This document shows, one piece after another, positions 8,471 through 17,164 of a stretch of 45,486 nucleotides of DNA. The DNA comes from Methanotrichaceae archaeon (lineage in GTDB: Archaea > Halobacteriota > Methanosarcinia > Methanotrichales > Methanotrichaceae). The stretch lies in assembly GCA_016927425.1 (NCBI GenBank), contig JAFGMR010000077.1, positions 1-45,486 on the forward strand, read 5' to 3'. Made by a program: the position numbers and the translations under genes. Below the pieces are notes generated by a model. It was not told the DNA's origin, made no database searches, and saw only the letters and a list, made by a program, of their open reading frames with translations. The stretch's first letter is position 1. Every line of letters starts with the position of its first letter.

Positions 8471-9457
8471 ATGTTGAAGCTGGGCGAGTACGAGGAGCCT
8501 GAGGCAAAGGATCTTGCTGGCTATCTGAGGAGCCTGAATATTCGATTCGAGATGAGGCCATCGATCAAGGCCGAGGTTATGACTTCCGATATCCTCACCG
8601 GCAGGGCAAGCGAGGTAAAGGAGATAATCGAGAACTTCGAGGAGGTCGAGCGCTACCTGGATGCCTTGAGGGCGACAGTGACCGAATGCCAGACCATGAA
8701 AGAGCTGAGGGAACGCTACCTGGGTCTGCTCTACCCCGAATTGAAGAGCGATGGAGATATCATAAGCTGCGAGAGGACTTTAATAGAAGGGGTGGACGGG
8801 GATCAAATCGGCGAAGAGCTACCAAAGGAGGAGCAAACCGATGGGAACCTCTCTGGTGAGGATCAAGCTGATGGATATCTTGAAGATGAGGAGCTATCCG
8901 GTGATGAGTTCGATGACGATGATCTCTCTGATGATGACTTAGATGAGGAAGATATCATAAGGGTGATCAGGGCATTTAAGGCCGTCGAGATTGCAGCCTC
9001 AATCATTCACTTGAACGATATCGAGATGGGCGATCGAGGGGCATTGGCGAAGCTTGAGGATCCCATAGTCAGCGTACCGATCACAGTGGAAGAGGGCGAT
9101 GAGCTTCCGCCCATGGCCAATAGGGTGATCTCGGTGGATCTCGAGAAGGTATATGACATCTATGTAGACGAGGTCTCGCTGGCCTTCTCCGGGATAAGGA
9201 GTGAACTCTATGAAGAGGTCTTCCATGATGAGCAGTTTATGATGTACTCGGTAAGCCAGATGGTTGAGAGTCTGATGGAGAATCCCTCTAAAAGAAAGAT
9301 TCGGATGGAAGAGTTCACTGACGAGTGCTGCTCCAGGACCAAACTGGATAGAGGGACGTTGGTGGTTGACGGATCCTCTGTGGCCGAGGATATCGCAAAG
9401 GTCCTTGAGAAGAACGGGATCATCAAGATGAAAGCTGGCTGGATCAAGTGGAAATGA
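8471..9457 (+). CDS. Acidic protein of unknown function
   Basis: I do not recognise this 328-aa protein. The N-terminal ~95 residues look like a compact alpha/beta domain with a conserved-looking start (LKLGEYEEPEAKDL) and a helical region VKEIIENFEEVERYLDALRA. Residues about 100-160 form a strongly acidic linker in which short Asp/Glu-rich units (SGDE, SDDDL) recur. The C-terminal ~165 residues form a second acidic domain with a final KMKAGWIKWK. There are no membrane segments or signal peptide. The start is uncertain: ATG 8471 is chosen over GTG 8453, and neither has a clear ribosome-binding site. It converges with rtcA. Confidence 0.75.
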   Translation: MLKLGEYEEPEAKDLAGYLRSLNIRFEMRPSIKAEVMTSDILTGRASEVKEIIENFEEVERYLDALRATVTECQTMKELRERYLGLLYPELKSDGDIISCERTLIEGVDGDQIGEELPKEEQTDGNLSGEDQADGYLEDEELSGDEFDDDDLSDDDLDEEDIIRVIRAFKAVEIAASIIHLNDIEMGDRGALAKLEDPIVSVPITVEEGDELPPMANRVISVDLEKVYDIYVDEVSLAFSGIRSELYEEVFHDEQFMMYSVSQMVESLMENPSKRKIRMEEFTDECCSRTKLDRGTLVVDGSSVAEDIAKVLEKNGIIKMKAGWIKWK

Positions 9458-9516
9458 TCGACGTCTCTAGCGGATCTTGAGAGGTCCGATCGAGAAGAGC
9501 CCAGCTATCCAGGGGA

Positions 9517-10506
9517 TCATCCCTCGACAAGGAAGATCCCATCGCCTTCAAAGATGCGGATCTCCCGATCGAGGAAGCGTCCTGCCGTCCAGATGTTCGT
9601 AAGCGTGTGCTTGGTGATTGCCCTCGCGGAAAAAGAGCCCCCGGCAAGGGCGAGGTAAGGGATCAGCTGGTCTGCGAGGAAGACATCCACGGCCGCGCTC
9701 GATCCCAGCTCCTCGATTAGGTTTCCGGCCGCGTTGCTGCCGACTCGCTCCGCTGGAAGGCCACGCTCGCCAAGAGAGCTTCCTCCCTTCAGGCCGGACC
9801 AGAGTGTGATCCCGCTTCCAGTGGATGGTGCCTGGAGCACCTCTATATCGATCTCCCCTTGATATCCAGATCGGGCCAAGGCCTCCTCGGCGGCAAGAGC
9901 CTGCCTCTTGGCCACGTGAGGGGGCAGGTTTGAAGAGTGGGATATGCCTCGAACGGGCGCGGGCACGATCGCAAGGTCGGCTGGCCTGAGGGCTCCGGGC
10001 ACCACATCCAGATAGACGATCCCGCCCCCGCGCGGATAGTAACCCCTTTGGACTCGGCGCAGGCTGGCCACAACACCAAAGCTCGATATGGCGGGAAGGG
10101 CGACTCTCTCCAGGTAGTCGATCGTAGGGCTCCAGCGCACATCCGTTCCCCCATTGACCTGGAGGGATACGGGGCCTTCCCCTCTCGTGAGAGCGGGGAG
10201 CAGGCATTCAATGAGGAGAGTGACGCTTCCAGCTGTGCCGATATCGATCCTAACGCTTCCCCCCATGACCTTCCCCGGGCGAAAGACGACCTCCATTGAT
10301 CCGACTGCAACTCCCACAGTCTGCGCTCCGGAGATCATGGCCATGGCCTCGATCGCCTTCACGTGCTGGGCGGCAAGGCCTGGCCTGGGCCTTCCTTTGC
10401 GTATTTTAAAGACTCGCACAGGCTCGCCGCACACCGCGGAGAGGGCAACGGACGTGCGCACGATCTGGCCTCCGCCCTCCCCATGGGAGCCGTCTATCTC
10501 TATCAT
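9517..10506 (-). CDS. rtcA: RNA 3'-terminal phosphate cyclase
   Basis: Converts an RNA 3'-phosphate to a 2',3'-cyclic phosphate using ATP through a histidine-AMP intermediate. The 329-aa protein has the N-terminal signature [19 protein letters not shown], the [13 protein letters not shown] block, GTAGSVTLL and the catalytic His in [10 protein letters not shown] (H300). Length and motif order match archaeal RtcA. Its start codon overlaps the rpoL stop by 4 bp (ATGA). It is thus the last gene of a minus-strand operon: methyltransferase, csl4, rpoL, rtcA. The grouping with exosome and RNA polymerase genes suggests a role in RNA-end metabolism. Confidence 0.96.
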   Translation of the reverse strand: MIEIDGSHGEGGGQIVRTSVALSAVCGEPVRVFKIRKGRPRPGLAAQHVKAIEAMAMISGAQTVGVAVGSMEVVFRPGKVMGGSVRIDIGTAGSVTLLIECLLPALTRGEGPVSLQVNGGTDVRWSPTIDYLERVALPAISSFGVVASLRRVQRGYYPRGGGIVYLDVVPGALRPADLAIVPAPVRGISHSSNLPPHVAKRQALAAEEALARSGYQGEIDIEVLQAPSTGSGITLWSGLKGGSSLGERGLPAERVGSNAAGNLIEELGSSAAVDVFLADQLIPYLALAGGSFSARAITKHTLTNIWTAGRFLDREIRIFEGDGIFLVEG

Positions 10507-10778
10507 CCCAAGGCGGCGTTATAGCACTGCAAGAACTCGTCGCATTGTGCCGTTATCCTTGAGGCTGCCTGCTTCATGATCTCCAGGGGATCCTCCCCTC
10601 GAGTCCTGAGCTTGAAAATGGGATTGTCCATTATTGTGAACTTGGTGTCGTATGTGGCATACATGACACGCTCATCCTTGAGCAGCTCCGTCCTCAGAAG
10701 GTTGAGAAGCGTATGGCTTTCCCCCTCGAACTCCATATGCAGCTCCTCCTCGTCCTTCTTTATGATCTTGAGATCCAT
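10503..10778 (-). CDS. rpoL: DNA-directed RNA polymerase subunit L
   Basis: A small alpha-like assembly subunit of archaeal RNA polymerase, homologous to eukaryotic Rpb11/AC19, that pairs with subunit D. The 91-aa protein has the typical blocks [26 protein letters not shown] and a [16 protein letters not shown] segment. A longer frame continues upstream, but the ATG at 10778 gives the family's normal N-terminus (MDLKIIKK). That ATG overlaps the csl4 stop as TAATG, so translation is probably coupled. The rtcA start in turn overlaps the rpoL stop. Confidence 0.95.
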   Translation of the reverse strand: MDLKIIKKDEEELHMEFEGESHTLLNLLRTELLKDERVMYATYDTKFTIMDNPIFKLRTRGEDPLEIMKQAASRITAQCDEFLQCYNAALG

Positions 10779-11353
10779 TAGATCACACCCGTACCGTAGC
10801 TGGTGCTGACCTTTCGGGACTCTGTGTGCCCGCATGCCGAACACTGCAGCGCATTCTCCTTCTTGACCAGGGTTCCCAGGCATCGGCTACAATAGGCTTT
10901 GATGACTCCGAGGTCGTCCTCGCCGGTGAAGAGGCGCAGCTGCTTCTCATCCAGTATCTTTGCCTTGACTATATCCCTTATCCCGAACATGCTGCGCAGA
11001 TCCTTGACGTAGGAGTTCTTGACGTTGGATATGTGAATCGTGCCCTCCTCGTCCGATAGGGGTCGATGCTCATAGCCCTTCTTGAAGGCCAGGCTGAGGA
11101 TAATCAGGCTCTCCTTCATATCGATCACCTCGCCTACCACGATATCCCCCTTCTGCAGCTTGGCAGGTGCATTTGCCTTGGGCACGACGCTCGCGTATCG
11201 ATGTTCTTGATCTATCTCCACCACGCCGGTGGTCGAAGCATAAATATATCCGCCCTTGACGTATGTGTCATGGCCGGGCATGAACTCCTCTGCTGACCCC
11301 ACCTTGTCGCCGGGGAGGACGAAACAGCTTTCCATCTTGGGTTCCTCACTCAT
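10778..11353 (-). CDS. csl4: Exosome complex RNA-binding protein Csl4
   Basis: Cap subunit of the archaeal RNA exosome. From the start chosen the protein is 191 aa, with three parts: an N-terminal domain (FVLPGDKVGSAEEFMPG), a central S1 RNA-binding domain (GDIVVGEVIDMKESLIILSL ... IHISNVKNSYVKDLRSMFGIRD), and a C-terminal zinc ribbon with CSRC and CSAC pairs. Two starts are possible. ATG 11377 adds eight residues; ATG 11353 has GAGG about 11 nt upstream and lies about 33 bp from a TATA-like ACTTTAATAC, so I prefer it. It lies between the METTL5-like gene and rpoL. Confidence 0.93.
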   Translation of the reverse strand: MSEEPKMESCFVLPGDKVGSAEEFMPGHDTYVKGGYIYASTTGVVEIDQEHRYASVVPKANAPAKLQKGDIVVGEVIDMKESLIILSLAFKKGYEHRPLSDEEGTIHISNVKNSYVKDLRSMFGIRDIVKAKILDEKQLRLFTGEDDLGVIKAYCSRCLGTLVKKENALQCSACGHTESRKVSTSYGTGVI

Positions 11354-11389
11354 TTCAAACGCAACCTCTATCCTCATGGGTATTAAAGT

Positions 11390-11992
11390 CTATTCCGGTA
11401 CATCCGGACATACTATCCTGAAGAGCTCCACCTGGATCTGCTTGACCTTGCAACTATGGAAATCAAAGCATCGCTTGAGGGGAAACTCAACCTCATAAAC
11501 CTCTTCTACTCTGCAGGGTTCCACGAACTTTCTAATGAACCCAACGCTTCCTGCATTATGAAGCGAGTAGATCACAGGGGCAAGCTCCATGGCCTTTATG
11601 AGAAATTGTCTATCTCCGCCGCTCGACCATTGAGCACCGAATGGTGGATTCATCACGACTGTGTCAATGCTTGCCATAACCAGGGTTCGGACGTCTGCTA
11701 GGATGAAATCCACATGAACTCCGGCCTTTCGAGCGTTGGATCTCGCAACCTGCAGCGCGCTTGGATCGATATCAACTCCAATTGCCCGGGCCCCCAGGAG
11801 GGCAGCTCCGATGGCGAGAATGCCTGTCCCGCATCCCAGATCCAACACCTCGCCAAGGTCGCCGCGAAGGCTGGCCAGATAGAGCATATCGGCGGCTACC
11901 CTGGCCGGGGTCGCGTACTGCTCCCACTCCAAAGAGGGGCTGGAGAACCCCTCCAACCCCTCCAATGCGATCTCCAGCCGCCTCTTCTTCAT
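11390..11992 (-). CDS. METTL5-like RNA/DNA N6-adenine methyltransferase (COG2263)
   Basis: A class I SAM-dependent methyltransferase of 200 aa. It shows the SAM loop [18 protein letters not shown] (about 50-67), the acidic strand [10 protein letters not shown], and the catalytic NPPFG motif (about 114-118) that marks adenine-N6 methylases. The N-terminal [17 protein letters not shown] block is typical of the METTL5/COG2263 group, whose eukaryotic member modifies small-subunit rRNA. An rRNA target is likely here but inferred. A TATA box inside the end of the upstream TPR gene lies 23-33 bp before the ATG, giving a leaderless start. csl4 follows. Confidence 0.88.
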   Translation of the reverse strand: MKKRRLEIALEGLEGFSSPSLEWEQYATPARVAADMLYLASLRGDLGEVLDLGCGTGILAIGAALLGARAIGVDIDPSALQVARSNARKAGVHVDFILADVRTLVMASIDTVVMNPPFGAQWSSGGDRQFLIKAMELAPVIYSLHNAGSVGFIRKFVEPCRVEEVYEVEFPLKRCFDFHSCKVKQIQVELFRIVCPDVPE

Positions 11993-12014
11993 CGACGCGA
12001 GATCTGTTTCTGGA

Positions 12015-12025
12015 CCTATATCAAG
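12015..12025 (-). promoter_or_regulatory. TATA box of the METTL5-like gene
   Basis: CTTGATATAGG on the minus strand, 23-33 bp before the ATG at 11992, overlapping the last codons of the upstream TPR gene. Confidence 0.5.
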
Positions 12026-14265
12026 TAGAGGATGAGGTCTATTGCAAGAAGCAGCAGCACAACTGCGGCCAGCACCTTGGCTGCCTTCACCGCCACTGAG
12101 GTGAAGGAAGCTCTCTCAAACCAGCCCGACGCCACGATCCCCTGGCCTTTCTCTTCGCGCATCGAAGGCTCGGCCTCGATCACGAGGGGCTTTTCATCCA
12201 TCCTTTCCCGCTCCTTGCGGATGAACCCTGGACGCGAGCCGAAGATCTCAGGCTCCTGACCCCATGTCCGATCCCTCGCTACGGCGCGGTCCCATGGCCT
12301 TGCTCTATCCATCGACCATGGATGTATGGTCTGTTGGGAGATTGCGGCCGTTGAGGCAAGAGATGCTCCAGCGCAGACTGGAACCAGCGCGCCCCCTCCA
12401 TCGAGTGGCGTGTCCGCCAAAGGACTGGGTGGTAGGTTGCGAGCTACTCTCTCCTCCTCTTCCGGCTCGGGTATGATCTCTGAGAGCTCCTCTACGCGGG
12501 AGGATCGTTTGCTCTTCTTTCGAGATCCAGGCTCTGTTGCCGGGCCTTGCTCCAGAAGGTTCATGGCGTCGTCCCAGAGATATATCCAATCGGTGTGGTC
12601 CACACGGGTAAGGATGTCTCTCTCAAGAACGCGGCCGATTATACGGAGCACCTGTTTATGAAGGCCGATAGGATCGCTTCCGCTCAAATCGCCGCAGTTC
12701 GCCGATAAGCCCTCCAGCTTCGAAGCCGCCTGGCTTAATGGGGCAGACCACGCCTTGCCATTGGCCTCCATCTGGTACCTCTTCTCGGCTCTTCGGAGAA
12801 AGGAGGCAGCTGCAGCCATCTGCTCCCTTCCGCTGCCCCTCTGACGAACGCTCTCTACCATGCCTGCGATTGCCTTCAACGCGTCGAAGAGGCACATGCG
12901 GGCCTCCTCGGATCCGACTCCGTCGAGCCTTGCCCCGCCCATGAGATACTCAACAACCTCGCTGATAATCACGGACTGCTTCCATGGTTCAGCCCTCATC
13001 AGGTCCATGGACCAGATGCCTTTCATCCCCTTGAGAGTCCTCTGAAGGGCCTCCAAGCTGGACTTGGTGGATCCCTCGGCCTTGGCGACTGCTCCATCCA
13101 GGGCGGAGATCGCCCTCTCTGCCAGGGCTACCGCTTCGGCATCCCTGGGATCTGCTTCGAGCCTTACGATGTAGGATAACGATCTGGAAAGGCCTGCTGC
13201 CACCTTGAGCTGGGGCATGTATACCCCTGGAAAGGTTGAGAGCTCGGTCAGCCGGTCGGATGCCATGGCATAGTGCTGGGAGGCGAGCCTGGAGCCCTCC
13301 GCATTCCTATCTCGATACTTGCGAGCGAGGACTGCGTATGTGGCGGCGAGAGAGGAGACTGCGTTTGGGTAGACTGGGACCATCTCCCTGCGGATCGTCT
13401 TCATTGCGCCTTCCAGGGCGTCCCTTGCGGAATCGACCTCGCCTCGATCGAGATACATGCGGGCCATATTCGAAAGGACGATTCCCACGTTGTGTGGCTG
13501 ATCCATCTCCTGGAAGATGGCCAAGCTGCGGTTGAAGTGGTCCAAGGAGGTGGACCAGTGTCCCATCTCCGCCTCAACCCGGCCCAAGCGGTTTAAAAGC
13601 CAGGCGGAGTTCCTCCGGTCGCCCAGGCGCTCGAACTCCTTGAGGCTTCGCTGGAAGTAGAGGCTGGAGAGGTCCAGCTGCCCCATCTCCGAGTAGATCC
13701 TGCCGAGGCTTCCGGTCATCTGGGCGACCCCTAGCTCGTCCTCGATCTTCTCGAAGCCCTTCAGGCTCTTGAAGCAGTTCTCCAGAGAGCGATCCCAATC
13801 GTATCCCCGACGATATGCCGATCCCAGATTGCCGAGGACATGAGCAGCGCCGCTTGCATCCCCCGCGGCCTCGAATCCCTCTGCCGCCTTTTTGTAGTAG
13901 AGCACCGCCCGGGAGAGGTCGCCCTTCCGGGCGAAGACCTGCCCCTGGTTGTTCATCAAGACCGATCTCACCTGAGGGTCGCTGCTTTGGGCGAGAGCCT
14001 TGTTATAGCATTTGAGGGAGACGTCGTAGAGGGCAGCGCGCCGGCATATATCCCCCAGCCGCTTCAGCTCATAGAGGTCGGTCAAACAGTCCGCAAGCTT
14101 GATGCACAGCTCCCCGTCGATCTCCCCCCTTTTCACGCTCTCGAGAAGCCGGCCCACCTGAAAGGCACAGCTCCCGGTAATAGACCTGGAGTCGATCGAT
14201 CCAAGGGGCCCGCCCCCCTTGGAGAATGACTCGAAGATCTCCTGGAGAACGACTAATTGGTCCAT
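12016..14265 (-). CDS. Large TPR protein with a C-terminal membrane anchor
   Basis: A 749-aa protein with no signal peptide. Residues about 60-290 contain five or six TPR repeats of the longer ~40-residue type (for example [20 protein letters not shown] and [20 protein letters not shown]). An alpha-helical middle follows at about 290-560, then a low-complexity charged stretch with KKSKRSSR and PEEEER. The chain ends in one hydrophobic helix ([19 protein letters not shown]), so it is a tail-anchored protein with its TPR scaffold in the cytoplasm. The partner is unknown. A TATA box lies 24-32 bp before the ATG. It is upstream of the METTL5-like gene with a 23-bp gap. Confidence 0.85.
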   Translation of the reverse strand: MDQLVVLQEIFESFSKGGGPLGSIDSRSITGSCAFQVGRLLESVKRGEIDGELCIKLADCLTDLYELKRLGDICRRAALYDVSLKCYNKALAQSSDPQVRSVLMNNQGQVFARKGDLSRAVLYYKKAAEGFEAAGDASGAAHVLGNLGSAYRRGYDWDRSLENCFKSLKGFEKIEDELGVAQMTGSLGRIYSEMGQLDLSSLYFQRSLKEFERLGDRRNSAWLLNRLGRVEAEMGHWSTSLDHFNRSLAIFQEMDQPHNVGIVLSNMARMYLDRGEVDSARDALEGAMKTIRREMVPVYPNAVSSLAATYAVLARKYRDRNAEGSRLASQHYAMASDRLTELSTFPGVYMPQLKVAAGLSRSLSYIVRLEADPRDAEAVALAERAISALDGAVAKAEGSTKSSLEALQRTLKGMKGIWSMDLMRAEPWKQSVIISEVVEYLMGGARLDGVGSEEARMCLFDALKAIAGMVESVRQRGSGREQMAAAASFLRRAEKRYQMEANGKAWSAPLSQAASKLEGLSANCGDLSGSDPIGLHKQVLRIIGRVLERDILTRVDHTDWIYLWDDAMNLLEQGPATEPGSRKKSKRSSRVEELSEIIPEPEEEERVARNLPPSPLADTPLDGGGALVPVCAGASLASTAAISQQTIHPWSMDRARPWDRAVARDRTWGQEPEIFGSRPGFIRKERERMDEKPLVIEAEPSMREEKGQGIVASGWFERASFTSVAVKAAKVLAAVVLLLLAIDLILYLI

Positions 14266-14288
14266 CAGAATATGAAGTAACTTATATC

Positions 14289-14297
14289 TTTAAATAG
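14289..14297 (-). promoter_or_regulatory. TATA box of the membrane-anchored TPR gene
   Basis: CTATTTAAA on the minus strand, 24-32 bp before the ATG at 14265; an AT-rich AGATATAAG run follows it. Confidence 0.5.
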
Positions 14298-14577
14298 TTT
14301 TTGAATGGAATAGATCTGTGAGGATATATGAAATGGGAGTTTGAGGCGAAGATAATGCTATCAGCATCTCCTGGAAGCTATATGGAGAAAATTTAGATAT
14401 ATTCATAACATATGTTGTATAAATATTATACCTGATGCTTCGCGCATCAATTATGCCTGCGTTATATGCACCTTTTAGGGATACCATCGGATATGCGTTG
14501 TCCTGAAAGTTTAGCGATCGGACAGATGGGGATATAGGAGCAAGGCTAGCGATATCGAGCTAAAGCCGAAGATCCGA
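14298..14577. other. AT-rich intergenic region
   Basis: I find no supportable gene. Small hairpins are visible at 14433-14449 (TGATGC / GCATCA around a 5-nt loop) and near 14357 (ATGCTATCAGCAT). The AT-rich composition differs from the flanking genes, as expected for a site where genes have been gained and lost. Confidence 0.4.
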
Positions 14578-14834
14578 TCAGGCAGAGCCGATGTATATCA
14601 TCCTCAGTCCGTCGATCCAGTCGCTCATCGCATTCCTTGCCGTCTCCATGTCTTCAAGCTCCTTCTCCTGGTGGGCTATGTACTCGTTTCTGAACGAGTA
14701 TATCCTCGCTACCTTCTCCAGAAGCTCGGTCTTTGCTGCATCAACAAATCCGGCCTTGACTGCGGAAAAGATGCCTCCCGGAGATACTTTAGGGCGGGGT
14801 GGCCGCGCTCAAAACAATCATCGATGCTCTTCAA
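14578..14834 (-). pseudogene. Joined remnants: HEPN-toxin start and C-terminal tail of a helicase-like protein
   Basis: Two reading frames meet here. From 14834 (TTG) the frame reads LKSIDDCFERGHPALKYLRE, which resembles the first ~11 residues of HEPN proteins that partner MNT nucleotidyltransferases. It then becomes meaningless and stops at 14709. In another frame, from about 14795 to 14578, a continuous sequence with no start reads KVSPGGIFSAVKAGFVDAAK ... FRNEYIAHQEKELEDMETAR. I recall this pattern from the C-terminal ends of restriction- or helicase-type proteins. The simplest reading is a deletion junction that fused two broken genes next to an intact antitoxin-like gene. The family calls are from memory of the pattern only. 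Confidence 0.5.
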
Positions 14835-15144
14835 GCGGCTCACCTTTGAGTGTTACAAAGTCCTTAACCAGGGAGTTGTAGAAGGGAGGATCCTCGATCT
14901 TGAGCCGCTCCAGCCGCTCAGGCGTCAGCATCAGCAGATTGGCCTCAGATCCTGTTTGCAGGCTCAAATCCCTCTGCAGTCTTGCCAGCATGCTCTGCTC
15001 GAGCAAGCTATCTGCTTTTATCCAAACATCCAGGTCGCTCTCCTGGTCATTCGTGCCCCTGGCCCAACTCCCGTAAAGGCCAAGACCCCTTGCAGAACCA
15101 AGGGAAAGAGCCGATAGATCTATTCTCTCAATATTAAGCAGCAA
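14818..15144 (-). CDS. MNT-type nucleotidyltransferase (MntA-like antitoxin)
   Basis: A 108-aa minimal nucleotidyltransferase. It carries the family signature GSWARGTNDQESDLDVWI (GS motif followed by DxD), which in MntA antitoxins transfers AMP to a tyrosine of the HEPN toxin. The start is a TTG at 15144, and no upstream ATG is in frame before a stop. The expected HEPN toxin gene directly downstream is missing except for its first codons, so this looks like an orphan antitoxin. It lies 127 bp downstream of mtnA on the same strand. Expression and activity are unknown. Confidence 0.78.
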   Translation of the reverse strand: MLLNIERIDLSALSLGSARGLGLYGSWARGTNDQESDLDVWIKADSLLEQSMLARLQRDLSLQTGSEANLLMLTPERLERLKIEDPPFYNSLVKDFVTLKGEPLEEHR

Positions 15145-15271
15145 TCTGATGGCACGAGAGCAAGCGCCATCTTGAGTATTCTCTTGCTATTTCCGAAAGC
15201 ACAAATCGTATCCAGCATGCGATATCGCCTCTTTGGCAGACCCGATCCCATCGCCAGGATGAAAAACCCTC

Positions 15272-16288
15272 TCAGATGGGCGGCATCAATGGCGGGCGAA
15301 ATACGCCCTTCTCCGTGATGAGGGCATCGACTAACTCCATCGGAGTGGCGTCGAACGCGGGATTCCATACGGGGACATCCGTAGGGGCCAAGATGGCATC
15401 GCCCAGGCGCCGGATCTCATCGGCGCTTCTCTCCTCGACGATGATCTCGTCCTCGGAATGCTGCGCATCGAACGTCGACAATGGCGCTGCAACGAAAAAC
15501 GGTATTCCATGGGCTTTCGCCGATAGGGCATGGGAATAGGTGCCAACCTTGTTGAAGACTGCATCTTTCGTGATCCTGTCTGCGCCAACGATCACGGCAT
15601 CGATCTTTCTTTTCCGCATCAGGTAGGCGGCTGCGCCATCGCATATCAGCGTGACGGGGATTTTGTCCCGAGAAAGCTCCCAGGATGTAAGTCGCGATCC
15701 CTGGTTAAGAGGTCTCGTCTCGCATGCGTAAACCTCGATCCGCTTACCTGCCTCGACCGCGGATCTGATCACCCCTAGCGCCGTTCCCCAGCCCACGCAG
15801 GCCAGTCGACCAGCGTTGCAGTGGGTGAGAACGCTTGCCCCATCATCGAGCAGTCGAGCTCCGTTTCGGCCAAGGGCCCGGTTGACCAATAGATCCTCTT
15901 CTGCAATTGCCTCTGCCTCGGCAAGCGCTGCGATTCGCATATCCTCGGCCGATTCCTTTGCAGCTGCCGCGCGAAGGACACGATCGACGCCCCAGGAGAG
16001 GTTGATTGCGGTAGGCCGCGATCCCTTAATCATTGCTCCTGCCGCTTCCATCTCCATTAGAAGCTCGAGCGCGGTGTTGAATCTGGATCTTCTGGCGGCA
16101 AGGGCGATGCCATAGCCGCCGGCCGCGCCAAGCGCAGGAGCGCCCCGGATGCGTAGCGACGTTATGGCCTCCACGAGATCCCTCACGTCTTCTATTCGGA
16201 TCTCCACGAACTCTCCGGGAAGCCTCGTCTGGTCTATAGTGCATATCCCGTCGTCCCAGAAAATCGTGCGCCCTTCTTGCATCGCCAT
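15272..16288 (-). CDS. mtnA: S-methyl-5-thioribose-1-phosphate isomerase (aIF2B-like family)
   Basis: A 338-aa member of the aldose-ketose isomerase branch of the eIF2B alpha/beta/delta family. It has the MtnA features LRIRGAPALGAAGGYGIALA, THCNAGRLA with the catalytic Cys (C157) and VGADRI with the catalytic Asp (D237). In methanogens without a full methionine salvage path, this enzyme acts on sugar phosphates from methylthioadenosine or 5'-deoxyadenosine. GTG 16297 and ATG 16282 are also possible starts; ATG 16288 lies about 30 bp from a TATA box. rpiA upstream is separated by a repeat-rich gap. The related ribose-1,5-bisphosphate isomerase is a less likely alternative. Confidence 0.9.
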   Translation of the reverse strand: MAMQEGRTIFWDDGICTIDQTRLPGEFVEIRIEDVRDLVEAITSLRIRGAPALGAAGGYGIALAARRSRFNTALELLMEMEAAGAMIKGSRPTAINLSWGVDRVLRAAAAKESAEDMRIAALAEAEAIAEEDLLVNRALGRNGARLLDDGASVLTHCNAGRLACVGWGTALGVIRSAVEAGKRIEVYACETRPLNQGSRLTSWELSRDKIPVTLICDGAAAYLMRKRKIDAVIVGADRITKDAVFNKVGTYSHALSAKAHGIPFFVAAPLSTFDAQHSEDEIIVEERSADEIRRLGDAILAPTDVPVWNPAFDATPMELVDALITEKGVFRPPLMPPI

Positions 16289-16300
16289 CACCGCCACAAA

Positions 16301-16440
16301 CTACCTTTCAACTTCTTAAATATCCTTTCAACGCTTATATGGCATCCAATTCCTTCGTCTGATATCCAATCGCCCTAATGGGGCTCCAATAGCCTCAAAT
16401 GGCATTTCGCAACCTTAAATCACATCTCATCGTTCCAAAC
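16301..16440. repeat. Degenerate 20-bp (10-bp phased) tandem repeat upstream of mtnA
   Basis: Cut into 20-bp units from 16301, about seven consecutive units share a pattern close to GGCATCCAATCGCCTTAAAT. TCCAAT recurs at exactly 20-bp steps (ending 16350, 16370, 16390), and CTTAAA or similar recurs in the second half of units at 16315, 16395 and 16414. Halves of the unit resemble each other, so the underlying period is about 10 bp, one helical turn. The mtnA TATA box (minus strand, 16315-16325) lies inside the first two units. The stretch separates rpiA from mtnA and is not coding in any frame I can support. Confidence 0.55.
16315..16325 (-). promoter_or_regulatory. TATA box of mtnA
   Basis: GGATATTTAAG on the minus strand, 27-37 bp before the ATG at 16288; it lies within the phased repeat. 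Confidence 0.5.
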
Positions 16441-16458
16441 GGGCTCTCCGTAAGGGCC

Positions 16459-17151
16459 CTATTTCGGGCGGTCGATTACCTCCACCTCCCCGGAACGAGC
16501 GATATAGAGCCGATCCAGGTTCTCGAATATGCCGTGCTCTACAAGGCCTGGTATGGCCGAGAGCCTATTGGCGAGGAGAGATGGATCTAAGATCTCCCCA
16601 AAGTCGGCATCGACGATGAAGTTTCCGTTGTCGGTTATCACCGGTCCGTCCTTCATCTTGGCCTGCCTCAAGGTTGCCCTTCCCCCGAGTTCTTCCACCT
16701 TCCGGGAGACGATCCCTGCGGCAAATGGAAGGACCTCCAGGGGGACTGGATGGTCGAGCCTGGGGACGTACTTGGATGCATCGGCGACGATTGCAAAGCG
16801 CCTTGCGCTATAGGCTACGACCTTCTCCCTGGCGTGAGCAGCTCCGCCGCCCTTGATAACGAAAAATCCCTCGTCCACCTGGTCTGCCCCGTCGATTGCG
16901 AGGTCCAGGGATGGATGCTGGGAAAGCGTCGTAAGTGTGATACCGCACTCGATCGCGAGGGACTCGGCCTGGTATGAGGTAGGAACGCCTAAGATCTCCA
17001 GGCCGTCCCCCACCATTGAGCCCAGGCGGCGTATGGTCCAGGCAACCGTGGATCCCGTGCCCAGTCCCACAACCATCCCATCCTCGACGAGGGCGGCCAC
17101 AGCCTCTCCTGCGGCCCTCTTATCCTCTGCATTGGCAAGAGCGTCTTTCAA
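16459..17151 (-). CDS. rpiA: Ribose-5-phosphate isomerase A
   Basis: Interconverts ribose 5-phosphate and ribulose 5-phosphate. The 230-aa protein has the RpiA motifs [24 protein letters not shown] and [11 protein letters not shown], the last with the active-site residues, in the normal order and length. The start is TTG at 17151, supported by a strong GAGGGGGG ribosome-binding site about 8 nt upstream and no alternative ATG nearby. It is the last gene of the operon running prf1, exosome-associated protein, TIM barrel, translin, sepS, rpiA; the gap to sepS is 13 bp. In archaea RpiA supplies ribose phosphate for nucleotides. Confidence 0.96.
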   Translation of the reverse strand: MKDALANAEDKRAAGEAVAALVEDGMVVGLGTGSTVAWTIRRLGSMVGDGLEILGVPTSYQAESLAIECGITLTTLSQHPSLDLAIDGADQVDEGFFVIKGGGAAHAREKVVAYSARRFAIVADASKYVPRLDHPVPLEVLPFAAGIVSRKVEELGGRATLRQAKMKDGPVITDNGNFIVDADFGEILDPSLLANRLSAIPGLVEHGIFENLDRLYIARSGEVEVIDRPK

Positions 17152-17164
17152 CGGAAAACCCCCC

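Noticed and set aside
7891-8472. A 193-codon minus-strand frame over the end of the GTPase and the gap
   Set aside because: It overlaps the well-supported GTPase by about 300 bp and shows Arg/Pro-rich low-information sequence typical of shadow frames.
8351-8476. A 41-codon small gene
   Set aside because: Codon use is plausible, but there is no proper ribosome-binding site, it overlaps the next gene, and nothing like the coupling seen for the 32183-32305 ORF supports it.
15120-15368. An N-terminal extension of the MNT protein in a shifted frame
   Set aside because: An 82-codon frame before MNT has a segment that looks faintly like a helix-turn-helix start, but it overlaps mtnA, ends in a stop out of frame with MNT, and the resemblance is too weak.
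15272-16288. Translation factor eIF2B alpha/beta/delta
   Set aside because: The THCNAG catalytic Cys and VGADRI Asp are the hallmarks of the isomerase branch of that superfamily.
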